Origin: Pseudoramibacter sp.
GTDB lineage: Bacteria > Bacillota > Clostridia > Eubacteriales > Eubacteriaceae
Length of the DNA stretch: 64,000 bases
Reading direction: 5' to 3'
Assembly: GCF_022484225.1 (NCBI RefSeq)
Contig: NZ_JAKVLT010000001.1
Span: forward strand, 868,001 to 932,000
Shown: in pieces, positions 17,101 through 25,173 of the stretch
Layout of the letters: each line of letters opens with the position of its first letter
Position numbering within the stretch: position 1 is the stretch's first letter
Made by a program: the position numbers and the translations under genes
Notes under the pieces: model-generated
The model's database searches: none
Seen by the model: only the letters and a program-made list of their open reading frames with translations
Told to the model about the DNA's origin: nothing

Positions 17101-17460
17101 CTAGTGCTTTTGGGGCTCCAGGGCTTCGATGCCGACTTCGCCGGTGCGCACCCGCATGATTTCTTCGATGTCTGAGACGAAAATCTTGCCGTCGCCGATG
17201 TGGCCGGTGTACAGCTCTTCGCTGACAAATTTCAGAAAAGCCTTCACCTGATCTGTCGGCATGACGACCATGGCAACCTGCTTCGGCAGCAGGGTTGGGG
17301 TCGTTTTGGCGACGCCTTCGTATTCTTTAGAGCCGTACTGGACGCCGCAGCCCAGAACCTGGTAAACGGTGATGCCGGAAATGCCGTACTGGCCGACCGC
17401 ACTGAGCAGGGCTTCTAATTTCGCGTTGTCCATAATGATTTCAACTCTTGAAAATTTCAT
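17101..17460 (-). CDS. PII family nitrogen regulatory protein next to an APC permease
   Basis: Trimeric PII signal protein, 119 residues. ATP and 2-oxoglutarate motifs are kept: ITVYQVLGCGVQYG before the T-loop and IGDGKIFVSDI plus VRTGE in the B/C-loops. The T-loop (KEYEGVAKTTPTLLPKQ) differs clearly from GlnK (compare the second PII at 48099-48443) and lacks the uridylylated tyrosine context. GGAGG precedes the ATG by six bases. It is the first gene of the permease/amine-dehydrogenase block, so it likely gates the permease or enzymes as GlnK gates Amt. A terminator hairpin lies in its leader. Confidence 0.92.
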   Translation of the reverse strand: MKFSRVEIIMDNAKLEALLSAVGQYGISGITVYQVLGCGVQYGSKEYEGVAKTTPTLLPKQVAMVVMPTDQVKAFLKFVSEELYTGHIGDGKIFVSDIEEIMRVRTGEVGIEALEPQKH

Positions 17461-17478
17461 AGCTTGCCTCCATTCGTC

Positions 17479-17517
17479 AAAAAAGGCGCCGCTACCGGAT
17501 TCGGTAGCGGCGCCTTT
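17479..17517 (-). terminator. Terminator hairpin in the leader of the PII-APC operon
   Basis: On the minus strand AAAGGCGCCGCTACC and GGTAGCGGCGCCTTT form a perfect 15-bp stem with a 6-nt loop, followed by six T, ending only about 20 nt before the PII start codon. No minus-strand gene lies upstream for it to terminate (the neighbour is divergent), so it must act on the operon's own transcript. Confidence 0.82.
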
Positions 17518-17609
17518 GTCTTGACTGGTTTGTTTTGATGGTTTTATGTTAACCCCTCTGAGACGAAAAAAATTGTAAAAATCAGAACTGTTTTATAAAA
17601 AATGAATCT

Positions 17610-17617
17610 CTGGTATA
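17610..17617 (+). promoter_or_regulatory. Extended -10 promoter, possibly giving a leaderless mRNA
   Basis: TGGTATAAT ending at about 17618 is a TGn-extended -10 element. Transcription would begin near 17624, at or just before the ATG codons at 17626 and 17629, and no ribosome binding site is visible in front of them. Confidence 0.5.
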
Positions 17618-17625
17618 ATACGTTT

Positions 17626-19071
17626 ATGATGAAAATGATGAAAACGAAACCCGAAACATTGACGCAGCATCCAGATCAGGCGCCGGTCGGGGTCATCGGC
17701 CTGACGGTGACCGGCCTCGCGTGGGCCGCAGTCCAGGCTGAAAAAGGCCTTGAAGTTCTGGCTTCGGATGCCGACGAAGACACCGCCGCCGGCATTCAGG
17801 AAGAGCTGCTCCTGCCTGGGGTCGAACCGGGTCTGGAAGAGGCGGTTAGGAAACAGATAGAAGGGCAGCGCCTGACCGTGCTGTCCCAGCCGCGGATGAT
17901 TTACCGGCGTTGCCGGTTTATCACCCTGTGCTGCATGACGCCCCGAAGCGAAGACAACCAGCCGTCCCTCCGGTTCTGCGAGTCTCTGGTGCGCCAGGCC
18001 GCGTTCCAGTGTCCGGAAGACACCGTCATCGCCGTAAAAACGGTGCTGCCTCCCGGGAGCATCCGCCACCTTCAGCAGTTGGCTGACGAAGCGGCGAAAG
18101 ACCGGGACGACGGCCTGAAGGCGGTGCACGTCACGGCCCTGCCGGAGCTTTACGACGACGGGCATATGCTTCGGGCGATGCGCGGGGACGGGCCCCTCGT
18201 CGTCGGAACGGACGCCCGTTATTCGGCCCTTGAATCCGTCCTTTCAAAACTCGACGAAACCGGCAGACGCATCCTTTTCTGCACGCCGGAAGAGGCGGAG
18301 GCGGCCGCGGTCTCCGATGCGGGGCAGGTGGCTTTCGCTCAGATCCTTGCGAATTATTTTCAGGATATCGCCGCCCACTGCGGCGCCGACAGCGGTAAAG
18401 TGGCGGAAATTTTATTAAAAGCGGATCAGATGCGCCGCCGCTTTTCGGCGCACGGGTACCGCTCTGCGGGCTCAGGGGGCCGGCGCCTCGCCGAAGAAAT
18501 GGCCAATTTATCGGCTTTCGAAACGGACAGTCCGTCTATGGTGAAGGCGATGGAAACGGCCAACGCGGCCCATTATGAAAAAGTCAAGGCGTGGCTGCTG
18601 CCTGTCGTTCAAAAACAAATCGCGGCCGGCGGCCGAATCGCGGTGCTGGGGCTGTCCAACGCGCCGGGAACCGACGACCTCCGGGAAACCCCCGCTGTGG
18701 AACTTATTAAAGCCATGGCGGCCCCCTATGAAGATCAGGCGCCGGAAGGATTTAAGCCTTTCGCCCTCTATCTGCCCTGGGGGATGGATCAGGCCAAGTG
18801 GCGCCTTTTCAGGACCCGGGACGCCTTTGAATTTTGTACCAGTGTGGCAGACGCCACGAAAAACGCCGCAATGGTTTTAATTCTGGGAACCTGGCCGGGC
18901 ATGGGCCGGATGCTGACCCCGGCGCTGGCCAAGCGCATGGCTGGAAACCTTATCATCGATACCACGGGAAGTCTCGACAAAAAAAAGGCCGCCGGGCTCG
19001 GCCTCAGGGCCGCGGTGCTGTTTGAAACCCTTGAAGATTCGGGCAAAATGGGCTATACTGAAAAGGCATAA
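17626..19071 (+). CDS. UDP-glucose/GDP-mannose dehydrogenase-like protein lacking catalytic residues
   Basis: The fold of UDP-glucose 6-dehydrogenase can be followed: N-terminal Rossmann motif VGVIGLTVTGLAWAA, a central helical domain, and the C-terminal domain opening with VLGLSNAPGTDDLRETPAVEL (family LGLAFKPxTDDxRxSP). However the motif carrying the catalytic cysteine (GFGGSCFPKD) reads SAGSGGRRLAEEM, without Cys, and the conserved lysine region before it (E-x-x-K-Y-x-x-N) is EAAAVSDAGQVA. It is therefore probably not an active sugar-nucleotide oxidase. At about 481 residues it is longer than usual. galU follows 50 bp later. The start is uncertain: ATG at 17626, 17629 or 17638; none has a ribosome binding site. 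Confidence 0.72.
   Translation: MMKMMKTKPETLTQHPDQAPVGVIGLTVTGLAWAAVQAEKGLEVLASDADEDTAAGIQEELLLPGVEPGLEEAVRKQIEGQRLTVLSQPRMIYRRCRFITLCCMTPRSEDNQPSLRFCESLVRQAAFQCPEDTVIAVKTVLPPGSIRHLQQLADEAAKDRDDGLKAVHVTALPELYDDGHMLRAMRGDGPLVVGTDARYSALESVLSKLDETGRRILFCTPEEAEAAAVSDAGQVAFAQILANYFQDIAAHCGADSGKVAEILLKADQMRRRFSAHGYRSAGSGGRRLAEEMANLSAFETDSPSMVKAMETANAAHYEKVKAWLLPVVQKQIAAGGRIAVLGLSNAPGTDDLRETPAVELIKAMAAPYEDQAPEGFKPFALYLPWGMDQAKWRLFRTRDAFEFCTSVADATKNAAMVLILGTWPGMGRMLTPALAKRMAGNLIIDTTGSLDKKKAAGLGLRAAVLFETLEDSGKMGYTEKA
19031..19059 (+). promoter_or_regulatory. Promoter for galU inside the end of the upstream gene
   Basis: TTGAAG at 19031-19036, a 17-bp spacer and TATACT at 19054-19059, about 60 bp before the galU ATG. 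Confidence 0.6.
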
Positions 19072-19121
19072 TAGCAGTATTTCTACAATTAAGATATAAA
19101 AAATTAAGGCTAGGAGAAACT

Positions 19122-20006
19122 ATGACAAGTGAAGTAAGAAAAGCGGTTATTCCGGCGGCCGGATTGGGCACGCGCTTTTTGCCGGTGACCAAATCGGTGC
19201 CAAAGGAAATTCTGCCCATCGTCGACAAACCGACGATTCAATACATCGTAGAAGAAATTGTGGCTTCGGGGATCACGGATATTCTCATCATCACCGGCCG
19301 CAACAAGGAAATCATCATCAACCATTTCGACCATGTGCCGGAACTGGAATTCAACCTGAAGATGAAAGGCAAGAACGCCGAACTTAAAATGGTTGAAGAC
19401 ATCACCAACATGGCCAACATTTACACCATCCGCCAGGGCGAAGCCAAGGGCCTCGGCCACGCGGTGCTGTGCGCTAAGGAATTTGTCGGGGATGAACCCT
19501 TCGCCGTCGTTTTAGGGGACGACATCGTCTACAACAAAGACAACCCGGCCCTGAAGCAGATGATCAATGTCTACAACAAATATCAGACCTCGGTCATCGG
19601 CGTTCAGCGGGTGCCTGAAGATCAGGTCGACAAATACGGAATCGTGTCCGGCAAAGCCATCAACGACTACGAATTCTCCGTGGACGATCTGGTGGAAAAG
19701 CCGCCCATAGACGAAGCGCCGAGCAACCTGGCGATTTTGGGCCGCTACGTCATCACCCCGGACATTTTCGAAATTCTCGAACACACCGGGCGCGGCGCAG
19801 GGGGCGAAATTCAGCTCACCGACGCGCTGAGAAAACTGGCCCGTCGCCAGAAGATGATCGCTTACGATTTTGCGGGGCGCCGCTACGACGTCGGCGACAA
19901 ACTGGGCTTCCTCGAAGCGACCGTGGAATACGGCCTGCGTACGCCGGGCGTTGGCGACCGCTTCAAGGCTTATCTGGAAAACCTGAACCTCGACGGGGAC
20001 AAATAA
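19122..20006 (+). CDS. galU: UTP-glucose-1-phosphate uridylyltransferase
   Basis: Makes UDP-glucose from UTP and glucose 1-phosphate for cell-wall and glycolipid synthesis. The 294 residues show the nucleotidyltransferase signature AAGLGTRFLPVTKSVPKE (residues 10-27), IQYIVEEIVASGI, GEAKGLGHAV and VVLGDDI. TAGGAG precedes the ATG. Phosphoglucomutase, its upstream enzyme, is at 42948-44636. It is followed by a strong terminator. Confidence 0.96.
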   Translation: MTSEVRKAVIPAAGLGTRFLPVTKSVPKEILPIVDKPTIQYIVEEIVASGITDILIITGRNKEIIINHFDHVPELEFNLKMKGKNAELKMVEDITNMANIYTIRQGEAKGLGHAVLCAKEFVGDEPFAVVLGDDIVYNKDNPALKQMINVYNKYQTSVIGVQRVPEDQVDKYGIVSGKAINDYEFSVDDLVEKPPIDEAPSNLAILGRYVITPDIFEILEHTGRGAGGEIQLTDALRKLARRQKMIAYDFAGRRYDVGDKLGFLEATVEYGLRTPGVGDRFKAYLENLNLDGDK

Positions 20007-20023
20007 ATTACATTGAGCTTATT

Positions 20024-20051
20024 AGCAGCTGCGAATGCAGCTGCTTTTTTT
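20024..20051 (+). terminator. Intrinsic terminator after galU
   Basis: AGCAGCTGC (20024-20032), GAAT loop, GCAGCTGCT (20037-20045), then six further T. Confidence 0.92.
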
Positions 20052-20055
20052 GTAC

Positions 20056-20081
20056 AAAAAAACCGGCACCCAAGGTGCCGG
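20056..20081 (-). terminator. Intrinsic terminator after ppk
   Basis: On the minus strand CCGGCACC pairs with GGTGCCGG around a 3-nt loop (20063-20081) and is followed by seven T (A-run at 20056-20062). Confidence 0.9.
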
Positions 20082-20095
20082 ATAAAGCGTCTGAA

Positions 20096-22306
20096 TTATT
20101 CGCCGTGATGGAAGAGCTTTGAAAAAATCGAAGATTTTTTCTTTGTTTTGGCCGGAGAAGAAGGCATCTGGGTGCTTTGGTTCTTAAAGCTGTTTTTAAT
20201 GGCTTCGTCCATCTGGGCCTGCTGGCAGTTAAAAGGCGGCAGCGGTTCGCCGTTGGCGTTGAGAATCGGATGGTAGAGTTTGTCCGGTCCGAGGAGCCTG
20301 GCTTTTGAGGTGTCGTGCAGCATGATGTCGACGAGGTGGTTGATCTTTTCCTGAACTGCCGGGTCGAGGATTGGTGCGCCGACTTCTACACGGCGTTCGG
20401 TGTTCCGGGTCATGAAGTCCGCCGAAGCGATGTACATTTTCTGATCGTCATCGGCACCGAAGCGGTAGATCCGGGAGTGTTCCAGGTAGCGGCCCACAAC
20501 GCTGCGCACGGTGATGTTTTCCGTCACGCCGGGGATACCGGGGACGATGCAGCAGATGCCGCGGATGATCATCTGAATTTTAACCCCGGCGCAGGACGCT
20601 TCCTTGAGTTTTTTGATGATGTCCACGTCGGTGAGGGAGTTGAGTTTGAAGAACATTTCCCCTTCGTCGCCCTTGGCGATCTGTTCGTCCATGAGTTTTA
20701 ACACAGTGGATTTCAGGGTCGAAGGCGAAACGATGAGCTGATCGTACTTGGCGTTCAATTTTTCCAGGCCCATGTTCTGGAAGAAATGCATGGCGTCCAG
20801 ACCGATGGCCTGGTTGGCGGTGAGCAGCGACAAATCGGTGTAGAGGGTTGCCGTCTTTTCGTTGTAGTTGCCGGTGCCGATCTGGGTCTGGTAGGTGATT
20901 TCGCCGTTCTTTTCCCGGGTGATCAGGCAGATCTTGGAGTGAACCTTGAAGCCCGGGGTGCCGTAGATGACGGTGCAGCCCGCATTTTCGAGGCGTTCCG
21001 ACCAGTCGATGTTGTTCTGTTCGTCGAAACGGGCCCGGAGTTCGATGAGGGTCGTGACGTTTTTGCCGTTTTCGGCCGCCCGGCAGATCGCTTCGACCAG
21101 TTTGCTCTTGGAAGACAGCCGGTAAATGGTGATGGCGATGGCGCGCACAGAGGGGTCATCGGCTGCTTCAGACACCATTTTGATGAAGGGGTCCATGGAT
21201 TCGTAGGGGAAGGAGAGCAGGATGTCGTGATCCTTTACCTGGGGTTCGATCTTGCGCTTCATGTTGACCGAATCCGGAATCTGGGGCACAAAGGGATGGT
21301 ACAGCAGTTCGGCCTTTTGTTCGTCATTCAGTTTGTCGGCGATGGGGTAGGCGTAGCTCAGGCGCATCGGGGCTTTGACGTAGAAGATCTGGGCATCGGC
21401 CAGGCGCAGCTTCTTTTTTAAGAAATTGTAGCATTCGTCGCTGACTAAATTCGACAGTTCCAGACGCAGCGGCGCCAGACGCTTCCGGCGTTTGAGCATA
21501 TCGCGCATGATGGAACGGAAATCATCGTTGATTTCGAAATCTTCGTCGTCGGCGTGGATGTCGGCGTTCCGGGTAATGGACATTTTGACTTTTTCGACGA
21601 TGGTGTAGGTGTCGAAAATGATGTCGGCGTAGTCAAACACCACGTCTTCCGTCGAGATGTAGCGCAGATTGTGGCGGGACGGCAGATAAATGACGTCGGG
21701 CAGGCTGTCCGGAATCGGGATGATGGCGAACACCTTGCGGCCGGCCTGGTCCTTCAGAACGACGCCGATTTCGATTTTCTTGTTCCGAAGATGGGGGAAC
21801 GGATGATGGGCGTCGATGATCAAGGGCGAGAGCAGGGGCAGGATGTGGTTTTGAAAATACTGTTCGATGTATTCCTGTTCGTCGTCGGTGAGTTCGTCGT
21901 AGGAAAGGTGCCAGATGTCCTGATGGCGCAGCTTGTGTTCGAGGTGGAAGTAAACCCGGTCTTTTTTTGAGCACAGGGTTCGGGCGGCGCTGTAGATGTG
22001 CTGGAGCTGTTCTTCAGCGGTCCAGCCTGTTTTGCTGTCGTGGTAGGCGTCGCCAGCCGGCACCATGTCGATGAGGGAGCCGACGCGGACCCGGAAGAAT
22101 TCATCGAGATTGGACACGAAGATCTGGACAAAGCGCAGGCGTTCGATTAAAGGAACTGTCGGGTCCTGGGCTTCGCTCAGCACGCGGTCGTTGAAATTCA
22201 GCCAGGACAATTCCCGGTTCTGCATGTAGGAGTAGGGATTTAAATGAGACGCATCGGCAGCCGGTGCGGTGGTTTCGTTGTTTTCGATTGTTTCGTTAGG
22301 CATCAT
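20096..22306 (-). CDS. ppk: Polyphosphate kinase 1
   Basis: Reversible polymerisation of ATP gamma-phosphate into polyphosphate, membrane-associated. About 736 residues, within the family range. Domain order: N-terminal head (LNPYSYMQNRELSWLNFNDR), middle domain, then two PLD-like catalytic domains; the autophosphorylated histidine lies in YGTPGFKVHSKICLI and a further motif is IGTGNYNEKTA. The start at 22306 (MMPNE) is placed where conservation begins nearby and a purine-rich AAAGAAAGCGAG precedes it; a GTG at 22348 is possible but has no ribosome binding site. It is a single-gene unit convergent with galU. Confidence 0.94.
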   Translation of the reverse strand: MMPNETIENNETTAPAADASHLNPYSYMQNRELSWLNFNDRVLSEAQDPTVPLIERLRFVQIFVSNLDEFFRVRVGSLIDMVPAGDAYHDSKTGWTAEEQLQHIYSAARTLCSKKDRVYFHLEHKLRHQDIWHLSYDELTDDEQEYIEQYFQNHILPLLSPLIIDAHHPFPHLRNKKIEIGVVLKDQAGRKVFAIIPIPDSLPDVIYLPSRHNLRYISTEDVVFDYADIIFDTYTIVEKVKMSITRNADIHADDEDFEINDDFRSIMRDMLKRRKRLAPLRLELSNLVSDECYNFLKKKLRLADAQIFYVKAPMRLSYAYPIADKLNDEQKAELLYHPFVPQIPDSVNMKRKIEPQVKDHDILLSFPYESMDPFIKMVSEAADDPSVRAIAITIYRLSSKSKLVEAICRAAENGKNVTTLIELRARFDEQNNIDWSERLENAGCTVIYGTPGFKVHSKICLITREKNGEITYQTQIGTGNYNEKTATLYTDLSLLTANQAIGLDAMHFFQNMGLEKLNAKYDQLIVSPSTLKSTVLKLMDEQIAKGDEGEMFFKLNSLTDVDIIKKLKEASCAGVKIQMIIRGICCIVPGIPGVTENITVRSVVGRYLEHSRIYRFGADDDQKMYIASADFMTRNTERRVEVGAPILDPAVQEKINHLVDIMLHDTSKARLLGPDKLYHPILNANGEPLPPFNCQQAQMDEAIKNSFKNQSTQMPSSPAKTKKKSSIFSKLFHHGE

Positions 22307-22457
22307 GATCTCGCTTTCTTTAATGAATGATATAACATAATTATTCACCTTAAATATAAAAGAAAATGATTTAATTTACAACAGATTACAGTAAAATAGA
22401 CGTAAAAAACAAGTAAAGCACAAAAGGCGTGATCAAGACTGTGCTTTTGTGATATTT

Positions 22458-22466
22458 TGTTATAAT
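22458..22466 (+). promoter_or_regulatory. Extended -10 promoter before the PuuD-like gene
   Basis: TGTTATAAT at 22458-22466 is a TGn-extended consensus -10, 36 bp before the ATG at 22502. Confidence 0.6.
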
Positions 22467-22501
22467 AGGAAATAAAAATCAAAAGAAAATGAGGTCAGAA
22501 C

Positions 22502-23212
22502 ATGAAACAGCCTGTCATCGGCATATTGCCTTTAATCGATATCCAGCGGGAAAGCTACTGGATGCTGCCGGGATATATGGACGGCATTTTGGCGGCAGGG
22601 GGCGTTCCGCTGATGCTGCCTTACACGGAAGATCCCGCCGTCCTTGCACACTTTGTTAAAATTTGCGACGGTTTCTTGTTTCCCGGCGGCCAGGATGTGA
22701 GCCCGGACTATTACGGGCAGACGCGGCAGACAGACGAGGATGAAGTCTGTGCGCCTCTGGATCGGATGAGCGTCGCGCTTTTCCGTAAAGTGCGGCAGGC
22801 GGACAAGCCGGTTTTGGGCATCTGCCGCGGCCTTCAGCTGATTAACGTGATTTACGGCGGGACCCTGTATCAGGATCTGCCTTCGGAGCATCCTGAAGGG
22901 GTCAGCCATCATCAGGCGCCGCCTTACGACGCTCCGGCCCACTGCGTGAGCGTCGCGCCGGGCACTTTGCTCGAAAACATTGTCGGCGTCCGGGAGCTCG
23001 CCGTGAATTCCCTGCACCATCAGGCGGTCAAAGATGTGGGAAACGGTCTGACCGTACAGGCCGTTTCAGAGGACGGCATCGTCGAGGGCCTCAGCGATTC
23101 AAAGGCGGCTTTTCTCCTCGCTGTGCAGTGGCATCCGGAATGCGCTTTCAAAAGCGACCCCAAGAGCCTTGCGCTGTTCAGGGCTTTTGCAGACGCGTGC
23201 CGCATTGCTTAA
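22502..23212 (+). CDS. Class I glutamine amidotransferase, gamma-glutamyl-GABA hydrolase (PuuD) family
   Basis: Cytosolic hydrolase, 236 residues. The catalytic triad is visible: Cys108 in LGICRGLQLINV, His211 and Glu213 in AVQWHPE; FLFPGGQDVSPDYY and NSLHHQAV match the PuuD group. PuuD cleaves gamma-glutamyl-GABA in putrescine breakdown, but no other puu genes are nearby, so the real substrate may be another gamma-glutamyl amide. GAGG precedes the ATG, and the gene has its own promoter. Confidence 0.88.
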   Translation: MKQPVIGILPLIDIQRESYWMLPGYMDGILAAGGVPLMLPYTEDPAVLAHFVKICDGFLFPGGQDVSPDYYGQTRQTDEDEVCAPLDRMSVALFRKVRQADKPVLGICRGLQLINVIYGGTLYQDLPSEHPEGVSHHQAPPYDAPAHCVSVAPGTLLENIVGVRELAVNSLHHQAVKDVGNGLTVQAVSEDGIVEGLSDSKAAFLLAVQWHPECAFKSDPKSLALFRAFADACRIA

Positions 23213-23233
23213 TGAACTTTAAAATGCTAAAAT
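23205..23233 (+). promoter_or_regulatory. Promoter for the zinc-ribbon protein gene
   Basis: TTGCTT at 23205-23210 (overlapping the previous stop), 17-bp spacer, TAAAAT at 23228-23233 with an extended TG. Confidence 0.55.
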
Positions 23234-23259
23234 AAAGAGAAAATAATTGGAGAAAAGCT

Positions 23260-24579
23260 ATGAAATGTCATCATTGCGGCGCAGCTTTGAAGCCCGGCAT
23301 GAAATTCTGTCCCCAGTGCGGACAGGCGGTTGGGGAACCAAAGGAGACCAAACAGGCGCCAAAAGTTCAAAAACCGAAAAAGCGGCGGCTTAATTTTGGA
23401 AAAGTCAAGATTACGGCGGCAGTGGTGGTTTTGATTCTGGTGGCTGCCGGCGTCGGCGCCGCAGCTTTGCTCTTTCAGAATCACGAATACCAGACGTCCA
23501 TCGATCTGGGCAACCGCAACCTCGATCAGAAAGCCTACACCGCGGCCAAGGCGTCTTTTGCCGAAGCCGTTAAGATGAACGACCGGCGGCCGGAGGGCTA
23601 CGAAGGCCAGGCGGCGGTAGCCCTGGCCAAGGGGCAGACCGGGACCGCGGAAACCAATTTAAAAAAAGCGAAGCGCCGCAGGGACACCAATTACGGAAAG
23701 GCCCTTCGGGCTCAGGCGGCCGCTGCAGAAGATCAGGACAAGGACGCCAAGGCACTGTTAAATCAAATCGTGATTGCGGAAAGCCTCGACCGGCGCACCG
23801 CGGTCGCCGGCGCCAAGGCGGCGAGAAAAATCGGCGAGTTCAAGCTGGGCGAAAAAATTGTCAGCCGCGGCATCAAATCCACGAAAGACAAAGCCGATCT
23901 GAAACGCCTTTACAGAGCGCAGATTGATCTTTATATTGCAGAAGGCCGCAGCAACACGGCGGTTTCAAAACTTATCGATGAAAGTGCCCAGGCCACAGGA
24001 GATGCCGATATGCTCAAACTCAAAAAAACCCTTCTCGTGAGCCGGCCGACCTTTGTGTCGAAGCCGGGACATTACGATATTGGGTTCAAACTCAAACTCA
24101 AGGCGGGACGGAAATCGGATATTCTGTATTACACGACTGACGGCAGCCGCCCGAACCGCAAGTCGAAGGTTTACGCCGGTGCGTTTCTGCTGCCGCCGGG
24201 CGCCACAACGGTCCGCGTCGTGGCCTACAACAGCTCGGGCCGCAGCGGCACAGTGCTGAACGGCGTCTACACGGTTTCAGAATTGGCGGCGCCTAAGGCT
24301 CAGGACTGGCAGGACACCAAGCTTGAAGACATGGACGGCGTGAGCTTTTCGTGGAACGCCGTTTCCGGCGCCAGCGGCTACGAGGTGCAGATCACCAAGA
24401 ATCAGGGCGACAGCACCGAAAATGTGCGCCCGGTGAACTGGAACGACCAGACCACCTCGGTTGCGGTTTACACCAGCGACTCCGGCTACACCCTGAAGGG
24501 CAAGGTGCGCGCTTATATCACCGTCGACGGCAAGCGCTACTATTCAGAGTGGAGCAACGAAATCAGCCGGGATATTTAA
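23260..24579 (+). CDS. Zinc-ribbon, single-pass membrane protein with TPR-like, chitobiase C-terminal-like and FN3-like domains
   Basis: The 439 residues start with a zinc ribbon (Cys3, Cys6, Cys17, Cys20) and a basic linker, then one transmembrane helix (about residues 50-71, TAAVVVLILVAAGVGAAALLF). Outside follow a helical TPR-like stretch (about 80-255), a beta domain resembling the chitobiase/hexosaminidase C-terminal repeat (YYTTDGSRPN, residues about 265-345) and an FN3-like end (WNAVSGASGYEVQI). The N-terminus is cytosolic and the rest extracytoplasmic. No enzyme motif is present; an envelope scaffold or binding role is likely. It may be cotranscribed with the following nitroreductase (18 bp gap), although the functions do not obviously match. 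Confidence 0.78.
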   Translation: MKCHHCGAALKPGMKFCPQCGQAVGEPKETKQAPKVQKPKKRRLNFGKVKITAAVVVLILVAAGVGAAALLFQNHEYQTSIDLGNRNLDQKAYTAAKASFAEAVKMNDRRPEGYEGQAAVALAKGQTGTAETNLKKAKRRRDTNYGKALRAQAAAAEDQDKDAKALLNQIVIAESLDRRTAVAGAKAARKIGEFKLGEKIVSRGIKSTKDKADLKRLYRAQIDLYIAEGRSNTAVSKLIDESAQATGDADMLKLKKTLLVSRPTFVSKPGHYDIGFKLKLKAGRKSDILYYTTDGSRPNRKSKVYAGAFLLPPGATTVRVVAYNSSGRSGTVLNGVYTVSELAAPKAQDWQDTKLEDMDGVSFSWNAVSGASGYEVQITKNQGDSTENVRPVNWNDQTTSVAVYTSDSGYTLKGKVRAYITVDGKRYYSEWSNEISRDI

Positions 24580-24597
24580 GATAAAAAGGAGATCAAA

Positions 24598-25119
24598 ATG
24601 GAAAATCAGGTTATGAAAGCATTGTTGGAACGGCGCAGCTGCAGAAAATACAAATCAGATCCTGTGCCGGACGGTCTTTTGGACCAGATCACAGCGGCGG
24701 GCCTCAACGCGGCGTCAGGCAGAGGCCGTCAGTCGGCGATCATCATTCAGGTCACCAATAAAACCCTCCGGGATCAGCTGTCGAAACTCAACGGCGAAAT
24801 CATGGGCACCACCTCAGATCCCTTTTACGGGGCACCGGCAGTTCTCATTGTTTTAGCTGACAAAAACGTGCCGACGTATCTGTATGACGGCTCCCTGGTG
24901 ATGGGCAATATGCTCACAGCGGCAGAAGGCCTGGGCCTCGGGGCGTGCTGGATTCACCGCGCCAAACAGGAATTTGAACAGCCTGAAGGCAAGGCAATTT
25001 TGAAACGCCTGGGCATTGAAGGCGATTACGAAGGCATCGGCCACTGCATCGTCGGCTACCGGGACGATACCCCAAAGGACATTCCGAGAAATCCGGGACG
25101 TCTGTTTAAGATCGATTGA
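24598..25119 (+). CDS. Nitroreductase family FMN protein
   Basis: NAD(P)H-dependent flavin oxidoreductase of 173 residues, in the short clostridial subgroup. The N-terminal FMN motif is ERRSCRKYKSDPV, followed by AASGRGRQS, the central GAPAVLIVLADK and the C-terminal GLGLGACWIHRA and HCIVGY segments. AAAGGAGATC precedes the ATG. Substrate unknown. It ends at a bidirectional terminator shared with mutY. Confidence 0.9.
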   Translation: MENQVMKALLERRSCRKYKSDPVPDGLLDQITAAGLNAASGRGRQSAIIIQVTNKTLRDQLSKLNGEIMGTTSDPFYGAPAVLIVLADKNVPTYLYDGSLVMGNMLTAAEGLGLGACWIHRAKQEFEQPEGKAILKRLGIEGDYEGIGHCIVGYRDDTPKDIPRNPGRLFKID

Positions 25120-25130
25120 TGAAAAATAAT

Positions 25131-25166
25131 AAAAACCGAAGCGCAGGCTTCGGTTTTTGTTTTTTT
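25131..25166. terminator. Bidirectional terminator between the nitroreductase gene and mutY
   Basis: AAAAACCGAAGC pairs with GCTTCGGTTTTT around a short loop; T-runs occur on both strands (T at 25154-25166, A at 25131-25135). Confidence 0.9.
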
Positions 25167-25173
25167 ATTGTGA

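Noticed and set aside
22413..22450. Inverted repeats AAAGCACA...TGTGCTTT and CACAAAAG...CTTTTGTG upstream of the PuuD-like gene
   Set aside because: Two overlapping imperfect alternatives without a T-run and just before a promoter; could be an operator but no second copy was found.
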